Shown here in pieces: positions 22,153 to 22,375 of a stretch of DNA of 22,375 nt. Origin of the DNA: RGIG1840 sp964626795. Lineage in GTDB: Bacteria > Bacillota_I > Bacilli_A > RF39 > UBA660. Both the position numbers and the translations under genes were made by a program. The stretch's first letter is position 1; each line of letters opens with the position of its first letter. The stretch is from contig CAZVIQ010000010.1 in the NCBI GenBank assembly GCA_964626795.1, positions 1-22,375 on the forward strand. The letters run 5' to 3'. The notes beneath the pieces are model-generated. The model was not told where the DNA came from, ran no database searches, and was given only the letters and a program-made list of their open reading frames with translations.

Positions 22153-22375
22153 ATGGATAAAACAATGATGATAAAAACAGAAGAAATAAAGAATGAAAAA
22201 ACTAAAAAAGAACTAAAATCAATATGTGATGACTTAGAAGAAAGAGGATATAATCCTTTAAAACAAATCGCAGGATATATAATCAGTGGTGATCCTGGAT
22301 ATATTTCTTCGTATAAAGACTGTAGAGGAAGAATTAAAGAACTTGATAGAACAAGCTTGGTTGAAATAATGCTTC
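22153..22375 (+). CDS. ireB: IreB family regulatory phosphoprotein (DUF965), cut by the window end
   Basis: The first 74 codons are present and the frame runs off the window. The core RGYNPLKQIAGYIISGDPGY is the clear hallmark of the IreB/DUF965 family, whose members are about 85-90 residues long, so most of the protein is seen. In Enterococcus faecalis IreB is a small regulator of cephalosporin resistance phosphorylated on N-terminal threonines by the PASTA kinase IreK. Here Thr4 and Thr9 are the N-terminal threonines, but their use is unknown. In many Bacillota this gene sits between alaS and ruvX; here proS lies upstream, more than 400 nt away, and the downstream gene is outside the window. 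Confidence 0.9.
   Translation, partial: MDKTMMIKTEEIKNEKTKKELKSICDDLEERGYNPLKQIAGYIISGDPGYISSYKDCRGRIKELDRTSLVEIML

Noticed and set aside
1..22375. Mycoplasma-type genetic code (UGA as Trp)
   Set aside because: nrnA and mscL end in TGA and conserved tryptophans are TGG.
1..22375. tRNA, rRNA, T-box, riboswitch or insertion sequence
   Set aside because: No cloverleaf, rRNA motif, T-box sequence, known riboswitch core or transposase was recognised by reading; a covariance-model search would be needed to exclude small RNAs.

Overview
The window is a very AT-rich, almost entirely plus-strand stretch of a Bacillota-type chromosome. The gene content (rpsO-pnp, an RNase J, a NifS-type desulfurase with thiI, ackA, nrnA, mscL, an IreB/DUF965 gene) and strong AGGAGG-like ribosome binding sites point to a low-GC Gram-positive lineage. 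UGA is used as a normal stop (nrnA and mscL end in TGA) and Trp is TGG, so this is not a code-4 Mycoplasma or Spiroplasma. An uncultivated gut-type Bacilli lineage (RF39-like or a relative of the Mollicutes) is my best guess, by inference only.

Layout. (1) 1-2632: rpsO with a strong promoter and a possible autoregulatory leader, an attenuator-like terminator, then pnp. (2) 2691-3485: a lone metallophosphoesterase. (3) 3661-8256: a tight operon of an RNase J homologue with badly degenerate active-site motifs, a cysteine desulfurase, a histidine phosphatase and thiI. The desulfurase and ThiI form a sulfur relay for tRNA 4-thiouridine. (4) 8357-8500: a small unrecognised ORF ending at a terminator. 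(5) 8630-10780: ackA-nrnA. (6) 10848-16789: three tandem paralogues, each with an N-terminal membrane anchor, a Cys-pair module, one or two Ig-like domains with a Cys pair, and seven C-terminal repeats that read as a seven-bladed beta-propeller. Their promoters look alike and the domains show signs of shuffling. (7) 16996-19821: uvrA behind a promoter carrying an SOS-box-like palindrome. (8) 19892-21729: mscL-proS (archaeal/eukaryal-type ProRS), translationally overlapped. (9) 21730-22152: a gene-poor stretch with a two-tier bidirectional terminator, a direct repeat, clustered dyads and a possible tiny minus-strand hydrophobic ORF. (10) 22153 to the end: the 5' part of an ireB-family gene.

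Most of the window is housekeeping: RNA turnover (pnp, RNase J, nrnA), tRNA charging and thiolation (proS, thiI), DNA repair (uvrA) and osmotic safety (mscL). The accessory and most novel part is the 6-kb surface-protein family. The next most interesting items are the degenerate RNase J and the uvrA operator. No rRNA, tRNA, CRISPR array, insertion sequence or phage gene was recognised.
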